A DNA stretch of 64,000 nt from Streptomyces filipinensis (GCF_014649495.1 NZ_BMTD01000017.1:1-64000); one strand, 5' to 3'. Positions 41,764 to 51,071 are shown, counted from the first letter of the stretch. Notes: generated by a model not told the origin, from the sequence alone. Made by a program: numbers and translations.

Positions 41764-42603
41764 TCAGCTCTTGATCTCGCCGATCTTCGGGGCGGGCTCG
41801 TTCTTGTAGTCGGCCGGGCCGAAGTTCTTCTTCACGGCGGCCTCCCAGGAACCGTCGGAGACCATCTCCTCAAGGGCCTTGTTGATCTTGGCCTTGAGGT
41901 CGCTGCCCTTCTTGACGCCGATGCCGTAGTTCTCGTTGGTCATCTTGAAGGCGCCGAGCTTGAACTTGCCCTTGAACTGGGCCTGCGCGGCGTAACCGGC
42001 GAGGATCGAGTCGTCCGTGGTGAGGGCTTCGATGGCGCCGCTCTGCAGGCCCGAGAGGCAGGCCGAGTAGGTCGGGTACGTCTGCAGGTTGGCCTTCGGA
42101 GCCAGCCTGGCCTTCAGGTTCTGGGCCGAGGTCGAGCCGGCCACCGAACACAGGTTCTTGCCGTTCAGGTCACCGGGAGCCTTGATCTTCTTGTCGTCCG
42201 CCCGCAGCAGCACGTCCTGGTGGGCCAGCAGGTAGGGACCGGCGAAGTCCACCTTCTGCTGACGCTCCGGGGTGATCGAGTACGTGGCGGCGATGAAGTC
42301 GACGTCACCGCGCTGCAGCATGGTCTCGCGGTCGGCGCTCTTCGACTCCTTCCACTCGATCTGGTCGGCGCTGTAACCGAGCTTCTTGGCGACATAGGTG
42401 GCCACGTCGACGTCGAAGCCCGAGTAGCCCTGCGGGGTCTTCTGGCCGAGGCCCGGCTGGTCGTACTTGATGCCGATGGCGATCTTCTTGCCGTCACCGC
42501 CCGAGGAGCCGTTGTCGTCCTTCTTGCCGCCGCCGCACGCGGTGGCGCCCACGGTCAGGGCGAGTACGGCGGCCGAGGCGGCGGTGACCTTGCGGAGCTT
42601 CAT
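41764..42603 (-). CDS. gluB: Glutamate-binding lipoprotein GluB
   Basis: The extracytoplasmic substrate-binding protein, 279 residues. It has a lipoprotein signal peptide with lipobox GATAC and lipidated Cys23, then a bacterial extracellular solute-binding family 3 fold (AIGIKYDQPGLG, GFDVDVATYVAKKLG, DFIAATYSITPERQQKVDF). Two cysteines (NLCSVAGST and TYSACLSG) could form a disulfide, as in GluB-type proteins. It delivers glutamate to GluC/GluD. The ATG at 42603 has SD GAAGGA about 9 nt upstream. It follows gluA by 74 bp. Confidence 0.93.
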   Translation of the reverse strand: MKLRKVTAASAAVLALTVGATACGGGKKDDNGSSGGDGKKIAIGIKYDQPGLGQKTPQGYSGFDVDVATYVAKKLGYSADQIEWKESKSADRETMLQRGDVDFIAATYSITPERQQKVDFAGPYLLAHQDVLLRADDKKIKAPGDLNGKNLCSVAGSTSAQNLKARLAPKANLQTYPTYSACLSGLQSGAIEALTTDDSILAGYAAQAQFKGKFKLGAFKMTNENYGIGVKKGSDLKAKINKALEEMVSDGSWEAAVKKNFGPADYKNEPAPKIGEIKS

Positions 42604-42677
42604 GCTGAACATCCTTCGAATGGTGAGGAACGAGGTCCGTGGGAAAGGGCGGCCCAGGGCGCCCGGGTGGCGCGCCG

Positions 42678-43454
<777 letters not shown>

Positions 43455-43489
43455 CGCTCTCGGACTCCGTCCTCCTCGGGTTTCCGAGG

Positions 43490-43540
43490 ACAGTAATGAG
43501 GGGCTGTGACCTGCGTCATCACATCTGAGGGAGATCTGAG
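43490..43540 (-). promoter_or_regulatory. gluA promoter with 11-bp direct repeats (candidate GluR site)
   Basis: On the minus strand TGACGC (43518-43513) and TACTGT (43495-43490) are 17 bp apart. Directly upstream of the -35 the heptamer ATCTGAG (plus-strand sense) occurs at 43523-43529 and 43534-43540, an 11-bp period as expected for a dimer of an OmpR-family regulator. Confidence 0.6.
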
Positions 43541-43744
43541 CATCACGATCCGATAGCAAACGGACACGTGTCGTAGCACTTGCCCCTCGTGTGCGTATCG
43601 GCCGGATAACGGAACCGACGGGCAACCGGAACGCTCTTGACGCCGTCCTTGTCCATCGGCGTCACTGCCATGGTGCACGCGCGCGTGAGCTACACGCCGC
43701 GCCAGAACCCAGACCGTACGACCGCTGAACCGGAGGGGGCCGGG

Positions 43745-44431
43745 ATGAGACTGCTGCTCGTCGAGGACGACAACCACGTCGCCGCGGCCCTGTCCGCCGT
43801 ACTCGCGCGACACGGCTTCGACGTCACCCACGCACGCAGCGGCGAGGAGGCCCTCCAGGCCCTCGTCCCCGAGGGCGCCGGCTTCGGCGTGGTCCTGCTC
43901 GACCTGGGCCTGCCCGACCAGGACGGCTACGAGGTCTGCGGCAAGATCCGCAAGCGCACCAGCACCCCGGTGATCATGGTCACCGCGCGCTCCGACGTCC
44001 GCTCCCGCATCCACGGGCTCAACCTGGGCGCCGACGACTACGTGGTGAAGCCGTACGACACCGGCGAGCTGCTCGCCCGGATCCACGCCGTCAGCCGGCG
44101 CACCGTCCACGAGGATCCGGCGGCCGGCGCCGAGAGCGCCCTGCACCTCGGTCCCGTACGGATCGAACTGCCCACCCGGCAGGTCACCGTGGACGGTTCG
44201 GTGGTCCAGCTGACCCGCAAGGAGTTCGACCTGCTCGCCCTGCTCGCGCAGCGCCCGGGTGTGGTCTTCCGCCGGGAACAGATCATCAGCGAGGTCTGGC
44301 GCACCAGTTGGGAGGGCACCGGCCGCACCCTGGAGGTGCATGTCGCCTCCCTGCGCGCCAAACTGCGCCAGCCCGCGCTGATCGAGACCGTACGCGGCGT
44401 CGGCTACCGGCTCGTCGCCCCGGCCCTCTAG
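43745..44431 (+). CDS. gluR: GluR: OmpR-family response regulator
   Basis: A 228-residue regulator with a receiver domain (acidic Asp8/Asp9, phosphoacceptor Asp53 in LLDLGLPDQDGY, Lys in DDYVVKPYD) and an OmpR winged helix (about 130-225; TRKEFDLLALLAQRPGVVFRR and RTLEVHVASLRAKL with VRGVGYRL). The S. coelicolor orthologous pair GluR-GluK senses glutamate and controls gluABCD, and the divergent arrangement here is the same. The ATG at 43745 has SD GGAGGGGG; gluK starts 9 nt after the stop. Confidence 0.92.
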   Translation: MRLLLVEDDNHVAAALSAVLARHGFDVTHARSGEEALQALVPEGAGFGVVLLDLGLPDQDGYEVCGKIRKRTSTPVIMVTARSDVRSRIHGLNLGADDYVVKPYDTGELLARIHAVSRRTVHEDPAAGAESALHLGPVRIELPTRQVTVDGSVVQLTRKEFDLLALLAQRPGVVFRREQIISEVWRTSWEGTGRTLEVHVASLRAKLRQPALIETVRGVGYRLVAPAL

Positions 44432-44440
44432 CGGGGACGG

Positions 44441-45844
44441 GTGCGCGCACGCCTGCTGCCGCTGCTCATCGTCCTGATGGCGGCCGTCCTCCTCGCCCTC
44501 GGTTTCCCCCTCGCCCTCAGCGTGGCCGCCGCCCAGCAGCAGAAGGTCGTCGTCGACCGCATCGACGACACGGCACGCTTCGCGGCGCTCGCCCAGTTCG
44601 TCACCGAGCGGCCCGGCGGATCGCGCCGCACCGGCACCGACGAGCGCCTGGAGGCCCTGCGCAGCGAACTGGACAGCTACTACGGCGTCTACGGCATCCG
44701 GGCCGGCGTCTTCTACCGCAACGGCTCCGCGATGGCCAATGCGCCCGGCGACTGGTTCGTACCGCGGAAGGGGGAGGTGCGGGAGGCCTTCGACGAGGCA
44801 CTGCTCAGCCGGCGCAGCCACGACCCCAAGCAGGTGTGGCCCTGGCAGCGCAGCCGGCTGGTCGTCGCCTCGCCGGTGATCCGGGACGGGGACGTGGTGG
44901 CGGTCGTGGTCACCGACTCGCCCACCGGACAGATGCGTTCGCAAACGCTGCGCGGCTGGCTGCTGATAGCGGCGGGCGAGAGCGCGGCGATGCTGCTGGC
45001 CGTCGGCGCGGCGCTGCGGCTGACCGGCTGGGTGCTCAGGCCGGTACGGGTGCTGGACGCCACCACCCACGACATCGCCACCGGGCGGCTGAAGTCCCGG
45101 GTCGCGGTCGCCGGCGGACCGCCGGAACTCAGACGGCTGGCCCGTTCGTTCAACGAGATGGCGGACAACGTCGAGGACGTGCTGGAGCAGCAGCGCGCCT
45201 TCGTCGCGGACGCCTCGCACCAGTTGCGCAACCCGCTCGCGGCGCTGCTGCTGCGCATCGAACTGCTCGCCCTCGAACTCCCCGAGGGCAACGAGGAGAT
45301 CGCCTCGGTCCGCACCGAGGGCAAGCGCCTGGCGCAGGTCCTGGACGACCTGCTCGACCTGGCGCTGGCCGAGCACGCCGACGCGGACCTGACACTGACC
45401 GACATCGGCGCGCTCGCCGCGGAGCGGGTCGCCGCCTGGTCTCCGGCCGCCGACGCCAAGGGGGTCCGGCTGGCCGGGGACTGCCCGCCCACGACCGCCT
45501 GGGCGGACCCGATCACCCTGTCCAGCGCCCTGGACGCGGTGATCGACAACGCCGTGAAGTTCAGTCCGGAAGGCGGCACGGTGGAGGTCACCGTGGCCGC
45601 CGACGGCGACACCTCCACGGTCGTCGTCACCGACACCGGGCCCGGTCTCACCGACGAGGAACTCGCGCGCGTGGGCGACCGGTTCTGGCGCAGCGGCCGC
45701 CATCAGAACATCAAGGGCTCGGGTCTGGGCCTGTCCATCAGCCGAGCCCTGCTGGCGGCGGGCGGCGGCTCGATCGAGTACGCCCACCATGAGCCGCGCG
45801 GGCTGCGGGTGACGGTGGCCGTGCCCCGGCACAGGGAATCCTGA
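44441..45844 (+). CDS. gluK: GluK: membrane sensor histidine kinase
   Basis: A 467-residue kinase with two membrane helices (about 8-30 and 170-195) flanking an extracytoplasmic sensor of about 135 residues (YGVYGIRAGVFYRNGSAM region), a HAMP domain (about 195-245), HisKA with His260 in DASHQLRNPLAAL, and a GHKL ATPase (N box DNAVKFSPE, G boxes DTGPGL and GSGLGLSIS). It is expected to sense external glutamate and phosphorylate GluR. The GTG at 44441 is 9 nt after gluR, and SD is weak, so translation is probably coupled. Confidence 0.92.
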   Translation: MRARLLPLLIVLMAAVLLALGFPLALSVAAAQQQKVVVDRIDDTARFAALAQFVTERPGGSRRTGTDERLEALRSELDSYYGVYGIRAGVFYRNGSAMANAPGDWFVPRKGEVREAFDEALLSRRSHDPKQVWPWQRSRLVVASPVIRDGDVVAVVVTDSPTGQMRSQTLRGWLLIAAGESAAMLLAVGAALRLTGWVLRPVRVLDATTHDIATGRLKSRVAVAGGPPELRRLARSFNEMADNVEDVLEQQRAFVADASHQLRNPLAALLLRIELLALELPEGNEEIASVRTEGKRLAQVLDDLLDLALAEHADADLTLTDIGALAAERVAAWSPAADAKGVRLAGDCPPTTAWADPITLSSALDAVIDNAVKFSPEGGTVEVTVAADGDTSTVVVTDTGPGLTDEELARVGDRFWRSGRHQNIKGSGLGLSISRALLAAGGGSIEYAHHEPRGLRVTVAVPRHRES

Positions 45845-45898
45845 CGCGGGGAGCCCCGCCTCCGCTGTCCGCCGGGTCCAGGGGCGGCCTTTCTCGGG

Positions 45899-46897
45899 CT
45901 ACGGCTTCATCGAGCGGTAGTAGCGCCGGGCGCCCTCCTGCAACGGCAGGGGGTCGGTGTAGATGGCGGTGCGCAGATCGACCAGCTGGGCGGAGTGGAC
46001 GTGGGCACCGATGCCGTCGCGGCTCTTGATGACCGTGCGGGTCACCCACTCGGTCAGCCGGGGGTCGACGTCCGTGCGGGTCATCAGGAGGTTGGACACG
46101 GCGATCGTCGGGACCTCGCTGCCCTGCTGCACGGTCGGATAGGCGGACTCGGGGATGTTGGTGGCACGGTAGTAGCGCGCCGCCTGGCCCTCGTTGTGCA
46201 GCTTGGTGACGAGGTCGCCCTCGATGGGCACGAACTTGAAGGCGGGCTTCTTCGCCAGTGTGACCAGTCCCTTGGTGGGCAGCCCGCCCGACCAGAAGAA
46301 GGCGTCGATCCGGTGCCGCGTCAGCCGGTCGGGGCCGGTGTCGATGCCGTCCGCGGCCGGGATGATGTCCTTGCGCGGATCGATGCCGGCGGCCTTCAGC
46401 ACCCGCTCGGCGATCAGCCGTACCCCGGAGTCGGGCAGCCCGGTCGCGACCCGCTTGTGCCGCAGGTCCGCGATGGTTCTGATGTCCGAGTCGCTGCGCA
46501 CGACGAGCTGCACGTAGTCGTCGTAGAGCCGGGCCACGCCGCGCAGCCGTCCGGCACCGCGGCCGTGCCGCAGCTGGTACGCCTCCACCGCGTCCGCCGC
46601 CGCGATGGTGAAGTCGGCCTTGCCGGTCGCCACCCGCTGCACGTTCTCCTGCGAACCGGCGCTGTTGAGCAGCTTCACCGTCAGGTCGGGCATGTCCTTG
46701 GCGAACTCGGCGCGCAGCCGCTCGCCGTACTCCTGGTAGACCCCGCGGGGCGTGCCGGTGCTGAAGACGATCGTCCCGCTCGGGGGCTTCTCGCCCAGCG
46801 GCAGCAGCCACCACAGCAGCAGCCCGAGCACCACGGCACCGGCGGCCGCGGCCGGCAGCGCCCGGCGCCTGCTGTGGGAGGGGAACACCTTGGACAT
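45899..46897 (-). CDS. TAXI family TRAP transporter solute-binding protein
   Basis: A 332-residue receptor with an N-terminal membrane anchor (residues 15-33, AAAAGAVVLGLLLWWLLPL; no lipobox cysteine) and a TAXI-type binding domain (FSTGTPRGVYQEYGERLR, NSAGSQENVQRVATGKADF, AFFWSGGLPTKGLV). TAXI receptors bind glutamate, 2-oxoglutarate or similar acids. No TRAP membrane subunit (DctQM) is in the window. It is convergent with gluK with 54 bp between stops. I infer that it may be a signalling receptor for GluK instead of a transporter part; the alternative is that it works with a transporter encoded elsewhere. Confidence 0.85.
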   Translation of the reverse strand: MSKVFPSHSRRRALPAAAAGAVVLGLLLWWLLPLGEKPPSGTIVFSTGTPRGVYQEYGERLRAEFAKDMPDLTVKLLNSAGSQENVQRVATGKADFTIAAADAVEAYQLRHGRGAGRLRGVARLYDDYVQLVVRSDSDIRTIADLRHKRVATGLPDSGVRLIAERVLKAAGIDPRKDIIPAADGIDTGPDRLTRHRIDAFFWSGGLPTKGLVTLAKKPAFKFVPIEGDLVTKLHNEGQAARYYRATNIPESAYPTVQQGSEVPTIAVSNLLMTRTDVDPRLTEWVTRTVIKSRDGIGAHVHSAQLVDLRTAIYTDPLPLQEGARRYYRSMKP

Positions 46898-46991
46898 GCG
46901 GCGATCCTGCCAGGCCGGGAGCGCCGCTGACCAGGGCCGAGGTCATTCCGGGGGCCGCAGGCGGCCCGGGGGCTCTGTCAGTGGCGGCCGT

Positions 46992-46997
46992 TACAGT
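46992..46997 (+). promoter_or_regulatory. -10 element for leaderless mazG-like gene
   Basis: TACAGT ends 6 nt before the ATG. No SD and no good -35 are seen. Confidence 0.45.
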
Positions 46998-47003
46998 CGT
47001 CGC

Positions 47004-47432
47004 ATGAGCACTTCTCCCGCCGACCTCGTCCGTGAGTTCCACCGCACCTTCGGTCTCGACGCCCGCAGTACGCCGACGGAGGTGGACCCCGAACTGGCCG
47101 CGCACCGGGGGGAACTGCTCGCCGAGGAGGCGGCGGAGGTCGCCGAGGTGGCGGTCGAGGGCCCGCTGGACAGGCTCGCGCACGAGCTGGCCGACGTGGT
47201 CTATGTGGCGTACGGCACGGCTCTGGTGCACGGCATCGACCTCGATCAGGTGATCGCCGAGATCCACCGGGCCAACATGAGCAAGCTCGGCCCGGACGGG
47301 CAGGTCGCCCGCCGGGCCGACGGCAAGGTCCTCAAGGGGGAGCACTACCGGGCACCGGACGTGTCGTCGGTGCTGCGCCACCAGGGATGGATACCGGCGG
47401 CGCAGGGCGGTGCCTCGGATCCGACCGCGTAG
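47004..47432 (+). CDS. MazG-like nucleotide pyrophosphohydrolase
   Basis: A 142-residue all-alpha NTP pyrophosphatase of the MazG/HisE superfamily. The metal-binding signature is present: AAHRGELLAEEAAEVAEVAV (ExxE) and HELADVVYVAYGTA (ExxD). The size and the IHRANMSKLGPDGQVARRADGKVLKGEHYRAPD C-terminal block match a phosphoribosyl-ATP pyrophosphohydrolase-like group that probably sanitises nucleotides. It starts at ATG 47004 with a -10 six nt upstream. It is divergent from the TAXI gene (106 bp). Confidence 0.83.
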   Translation: MSTSPADLVREFHRTFGLDARSTPTEVDPELAAHRGELLAEEAAEVAEVAVEGPLDRLAHELADVVYVAYGTALVHGIDLDQVIAEIHRANMSKLGPDGQVARRADGKVLKGEHYRAPDVSSVLRHQGWIPAAQGGASDPTA

Positions 47433-47440
47433 CCCGAGTG

Positions 47441-47500
47441 CCCGTTGTCCGGGTGCCCGGGGCCCGAATCCCTGTCGTCCGGGTGCCCGGGGTCCGCGGG
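47441..47500 (+). repeat. Two 30-bp direct repeats
   Basis: Two adjacent 30-bp units sharing GTCCGGGTGCCCGGGG lie between the MazG-like gene and the lipoprotein gene. They are non-coding and may vary in copy number between strains. No terminator hairpin of standard form is seen. Confidence 0.6.
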
Positions 47501-47515
47501 GCCTCGTCCGGGCGG

Positions 47516-48964
47516 CTAGAAGGTGCCGCCCGCCAGCTTCCACTCGCGGTTCAGGGCGCCCAGCGGGATGCTCCGCTGGATGACCGGGGTACCGAAGACG
47601 GACAGCTGGAAGCGCAGGGTCCCGGACAGGTCGACCCCGCCGTACACGTCCCAGGAGCCCTTGGCCTTCGTCCCGCCCCCGGCGGAGGAGGTGACCGTGC
47701 CGGAGGCCTCGCCGCGCAGATACGGGGCCAGGTCGGCGGTGACACCGACGGCGCCGTAGAGACCGACCGAGGCCTCGGCGCCCAGCGCCGTCTTCACGTT
47801 CCCGGCGGCGGTGAGGGAGGCGCGGACGGGCGTGCTCGTCATGTCCGACGAGCTGACCGGCGTCCAGCCGCTGGCCGGCCCGAAGGTGCCGCCCGCCTTG
47901 AAGTCGCCTTTGAGGTTCTGCTCGACGTCGACGGTGACATGCCCGTCGCCGCTGATCTGGAAGTAGCAGGTCAGGTCCAGATTGACGACGACGGGGACGG
48001 GGCCGACCTGGAGGACCGGATCGGCGTGCAGCTTGGCGAACGGGATCCGCAGCGGAGCCCCCGTGGTGGCGGCGGCCCGCCCCTTGACCGCCCAGCCGGA
48101 GGTCCAGTCGCCGGACACGCCGAGGTAGGCGGAGCCGGGCGGGGTGTCCGTGCCGGCGCCGCCGTAGGTGAAGTCGACCTGCGGGGCGACCTGGACGAAT
48201 CCCTTCACCGCGGCGCCGGCCGAGGCCGGGGCGTCCTGGGCCGTCGGCAGGCCCGCGCTCACGTCGAGGCGGAGGCTGCCGAGCGGCACCGTCGCACCCT
48301 TGGGGCCGACGTGCACGTCACCGGCCTTGGCCCAGGACACCTTCACATCGGGGAGCAGCTTGTCGACGGTGAAGGACGACGGGTCGACCGGCACCTCGCC
48401 CTTCGCCGTCTCGTCGCCGAGCAGCGCGTTGAGCGTGGCCGGTGCCGTCTGCACCTCGGTGCCGCCGTCCGTCTCGCCGATCACCTTGGTGACCTTGGCG
48501 AGCAGCCCCTGCGGTGCTCCGGGCGCGGGCGCACTGGCGATCACGTCGCCGACGGCGGCCTTGTGCGGGGCGGCGGAGGGGCGCCCCGAGGGGGAAGGGA
48601 TGGGGGAGGGAGTCGCTGAACTCCCCCTGTGAACCGGCTTGGCGGTGAGCACGGCCCGCCGGGTGTGGCTGTCGTACGAGCTGATGGCGAGCGTCGTCTT
48701 GTGCGCCCGTCGTCCGGAACCGGCCGGTCCCGCCGTGGCGGTGGCGGTGGCGGTGGCACCGGTGGCGGGAGCGGCGGCGACGGCGAGCGGGTGGTCCGTG
48801 CCGGCGTCGGGTTCGCCGGTGGCCCCGGCGGCCCGGGGACCGTGCCCGGCGGTCGCCGGCGGTTCGGCGTGCGGGGCGGACGAGGAGCAGGCCGAGGCGA
48901 GGAAGAGGGCGGTCACGGCGAAGGCGGGCAACAGGGCACGTCTGTGCCGCATGCGTCTGCGCAT
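47516..48964 (-). CDS. Secreted lipoprotein of unknown function
   Basis: A 482-residue exported protein. The signal peptide ends in lipobox LASAC (Cys26). Residues 27-155 are low complexity (Ala, Thr, Pro, Ser) including an ATATATA run coded by GGTGGC-type hexamer repeats. The remaining about 320 residues are beta-rich with alternating Val/Gly/Asp and Thr (VQVAPQVDFTYGG, GPVPVVVNLDLTCYF), suggesting a large cell-surface beta domain. I recognise no enzyme motif or family. It is on the minus strand downstream of marR with a 221-bp gap that holds its promoter. Confidence 0.75.
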   Translation of the reverse strand: MRRRMRHRRALLPAFAVTALFLASACSSSAPHAEPPATAGHGPRAAGATGEPDAGTDHPLAVAAAPATGATATATATAGPAGSGRRAHKTTLAISSYDSHTRRAVLTAKPVHRGSSATPSPIPSPSGRPSAAPHKAAVGDVIASAPAPGAPQGLLAKVTKVIGETDGGTEVQTAPATLNALLGDETAKGEVPVDPSSFTVDKLLPDVKVSWAKAGDVHVGPKGATVPLGSLRLDVSAGLPTAQDAPASAGAAVKGFVQVAPQVDFTYGGAGTDTPPGSAYLGVSGDWTSGWAVKGRAAATTGAPLRIPFAKLHADPVLQVGPVPVVVNLDLTCYFQISGDGHVTVDVEQNLKGDFKAGGTFGPASGWTPVSSSDMTSTPVRASLTAAGNVKTALGAEASVGLYGAVGVTADLAPYLRGEASGTVTSSAGGGTKAKGSWDVYGGVDLSGTLRFQLSVFGTPVIQRSIPLGALNREWKLAGGTF

Positions 48965-49185
48965 GGAGGGTCCTGTGTGAAGTGGGGGGTGGCAGAGAGG
49001 TACCGGACACGCGGTCTACTCGTAGGTAGAACCAGTCGGTAACTCGTGACGAGCCATGAGCATGCCATGTGTGCGTACATGGCTCCCTCACAAACCGGCC
49101 ACAACTCAACGTGACCTGCGCCACGGCGATTTCAGACAAGTGCTGACTGAAACCGCCGACCGGCCGGGCACGTTGAGGAGTGGGT

Positions 49186-49629
49186 TCAGCGGCCGGTCAG
49201 GCCGGTGCCTCCGAGGCGGGCCAGCAGGCATGACAGTTGTGTGACGTCCTCGGCGTCCCATGCCGGGGCGGTGAAGAGGTCGGCGGCTGTCTCCTCGGCC
49301 GTGGCGAGCATCTCCCGCAGTCGCCGTCGGCCCGTCGTGGTCAGGGACGCGTAGGCCACGCGCGCGTCCCGGGCGTCCGCCTCGCGGGTCACCAGCCCGA
49401 TCCGCTCCAGGGGAGCCAGCCCACGGGTGACCCCGGAGGCCGTCAGGCCCAGGGCCTCGGCGAGGTCGATCCGGCGCATCCGTCCGCCGGGTGCCTGCGA
49501 GAGCCGCAGGAGCACGGTGAAGTCGGCGAGGCTGACGCCGTGCAGCCCGCTCAGCCGGGCGTCGAAGCGCCGTACGAGCGCCGCCTGGGCCCGTACCAGC
49601 CGCAGCGCCGCGTCCAAGGTGTCACTCAT
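49186..49629 (-). CDS. MarR family transcriptional regulator
   Basis: A 147-residue winged-helix regulator. The HTH is at about residues 50-75 (RRIDLAEALGLTASGVTRGL) and the wing at about 80-100 (ERIGLVTREADARDARVAYASLT), matching MarR. The dimerisation helices occupy both ends. The start is an ATG at 49629. A likely auto-operator lies upstream at 49698-49711. The ligand is unknown; its targets may include the lipoprotein downstream. Confidence 0.88.
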   Translation of the reverse strand: MSDTLDAALRLVRAQAALVRRFDARLSGLHGVSLADFTVLLRLSQAPGGRMRRIDLAEALGLTASGVTRGLAPLERIGLVTREADARDARVAYASLTTTGRRRLREMLATAEETAADLFTAPAWDAEDVTQLSCLLARLGGTGLTGR

Positions 49630-49697
49630 CGCCGCCGCTCACCGCCCCTTCCCGGGCGTTCCGGCCGTACGAACCGGCATCGAATCATTGCCATGTC

Positions 49698-49711
49698 CTT
49701 GAGTAGTCAAG
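49698..49711 (-). promoter_or_regulatory. Candidate MarR operator in its own promoter
   Basis: CTTGA-GTAG-TCAAG is a perfect 5-bp inverted repeat. On the minus strand it contains TTGACT, which could serve as the -35 of the marR gene, so binding would cause autorepression. Confidence 0.5.
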
Positions 49712-49712
49712 T

Positions 49713-50072
49713 TTATGCGCCGTTGGAACGGGCCGCGCGTCGCTGCCGCTTGCCCATCGGCGCCTGGGAGAGGTCCTCGGCGGTGGAACGGAGGTTCTTG
49801 AAGCCGTAGCCGCGCTCGGTCAGCCAGGCCTTCGCCGCCTCCTCGGCCCGCTCGGCCGCCTCCAGGATGTCCTCCTCTTCCTCTCCCGTGTCCGAGTAAC
49901 GGAAGACGAAGGCCGGCCGGGCGGCGATGTCGTAGGTGAGGCTGCCCTCGGGCGTGAACGCGGCGCGCAGCACGTCGTGTTCGGCTGCGTCGGCCAGCAG
50001 CGCTGCCCGCTGTGCGTCGGTGAGGCCGTCGAAGGCGCCGCGGACGGTGATCCGGAAGGTACGCGTACTCAT
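49713..50072 (-). CDS. Small conserved protein (DUF6204-like)
   Basis: A 119-residue soluble protein beginning MSTRTFRITVRGAFDGLTDA with a beta-strand, then an acidic helix (GEEEEDILEAAERAEEAAKAWL) and a basic tail (MGKRQRRAARSNGA). It resembles an actinobacterial family I associate with DUF6204, but I cannot confirm the family. No catalytic residues stand out. It is upstream of marR on the same strand, 83 bp apart, possibly co-regulated. Confidence 0.65.
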   Translation of the reverse strand: MSTRTFRITVRGAFDGLTDAQRAALLADAAEHDVLRAAFTPEGSLTYDIAARPAFVFRYSDTGEEEEDILEAAERAEEAAKAWLTERGYGFKNLRSTAEDLSQAPMGKRQRRAARSNGA

Positions 50073-50528
50073 GTCGCGACCTTAGGCGCAGGGGGTGCGT
50101 CGCCTCCAACGGGTTTTCGAGGGGCGCCGCTGATGGTTCCCCGCGACGTCTCCGCGGTTCATCCGTCCTGCGTCCGTTCCGGCACACGGGCCGGCGGGAT
50201 CCCCCCACTGCCCGCCGGCCCGTCGTCCCCCGGTGCCTCATGATGGCCCCGTACCGGACCATCCGTCCCTCCGCGTCGCCCGATTCCCGTACAGCGACCG
50301 GGATTCGACCGTCCGGCGCCCGGTTCCCCGGCTCTCCCGCTGCCCCGTGGGCGGCGCCGGGGCGAATCCGGGGCGACGAACGGGCCGGGAGTTCACCGCG
50401 CCCGGTGCTTCCTGCTTCGCTTGCGTCGGGACGGGGCGACGGGTCGGCACATCGCGACGGGTCGGCACATCGCGACGGGTCGGGTCCGAGCGACGGGTCG
50501 GCACAAGGCGACGGCGGGAGGGGACGGC
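50073..50528. other. Intergenic region with 18-bp tandem repeats
   Basis: A 456-bp region without a credible gene. At 50436-50507 there are four consecutive 18-bp units starting GCGACGGGTCGG (most continue GCACAT). The remainder is GC-rich with no clear promoter. The right end carries the SD (GGGAGGGG) of the next gene. Confidence 0.55.
50436..50507 (+). repeat. Four 18-bp tandem repeats
   Basis: Units at 50436, 50454, 50472 and 50490 share GCGACGGGTCGG. Units 1 and 2 are identical (GCGACGGGTCGGCACATC), unit 4 differs at the last bases, unit 3 is the most diverged. They stop 22 bp before the next start codon and could affect its expression or be polymorphic. Confidence 0.8.
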
Positions 50529-51071
50529 GTGGACGTCGGTGGAGCGACCGCACCCGTGGTCGCGGTCGTCGGAGTCGTCGGGACGCTGCTGTCCGCGTTG
50601 CTGACCCAGCGCGCGGCCGACCGCAGCCGCCGGCGCGAGCGGGAACACGCCGAGCAGGTACGGGAGCGGCGCGGACACACCCAGGAACTGCACGCGTGCT
50701 ACGTCGCGCTCAACACCGCCGCCCGCCAGTATCTGGCCGCGCTCACCGACCAGGTCCACGCGCTGGGCCGCGACGAGGAGCCGTGGCCCTTACGGCGGCG
50801 GCTGACCCAGGCACGGGACCGGTACCGGGACGTCTACGCCGAGGCCCAGGTGCGGGTGCCGGAGCGGATGCTCCCCCTCGCCGCTGACCTCAGCCGCGAT
50901 CTCGGCGCGGTGTACGGCATGGTGCGCCGGCTCGACGACGGAGTGCCGCGCGCCGGGGACTCGGCGGACGCGGCGAAGGCGGGCATCGACGCCCAGTGGG
51001 GCCGACTGCGGCTGATACGGCGTGAGATGAGAGCGGACCTGGGCACGTCCTGGGCGGATTCGGGGCACTGA
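50529..51071 (+). CDS. Single-pass membrane protein with coiled-coil domain
   Basis: A 180-residue protein. One N-terminal membrane helix (residues 6-22, APVVAVVGVVGTLLSALL) is followed by a highly charged helix (RAADRSRRREREHAEQVRER) and further helices to the C-terminus. Such anchors with an internal coiled-coil occur in many Streptomyces proteins of unknown role. The GTG at 50529 has SD GGGAGGGG. It is 181 bp upstream of the CHAT gene in the same direction; association with that operon is possible but not shown. Confidence 0.65.
   Translation: MDVGGATAPVVAVVGVVGTLLSALLTQRAADRSRRREREHAEQVRERRGHTQELHACYVALNTAARQYLAALTDQVHALGRDEEPWPLRRRLTQARDRYRDVYAEAQVRVPERMLPLAADLSRDLGAVYGMVRRLDDGVPRAGDSADAAKAGIDAQWGRLRLIRREMRADLGTSWADSGH

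Noticed and set aside
50436..50507. 18-bp units as a CRISPR array
   Set aside because: No unique spacers: units abut one another, so this is a simple tandem repeat.
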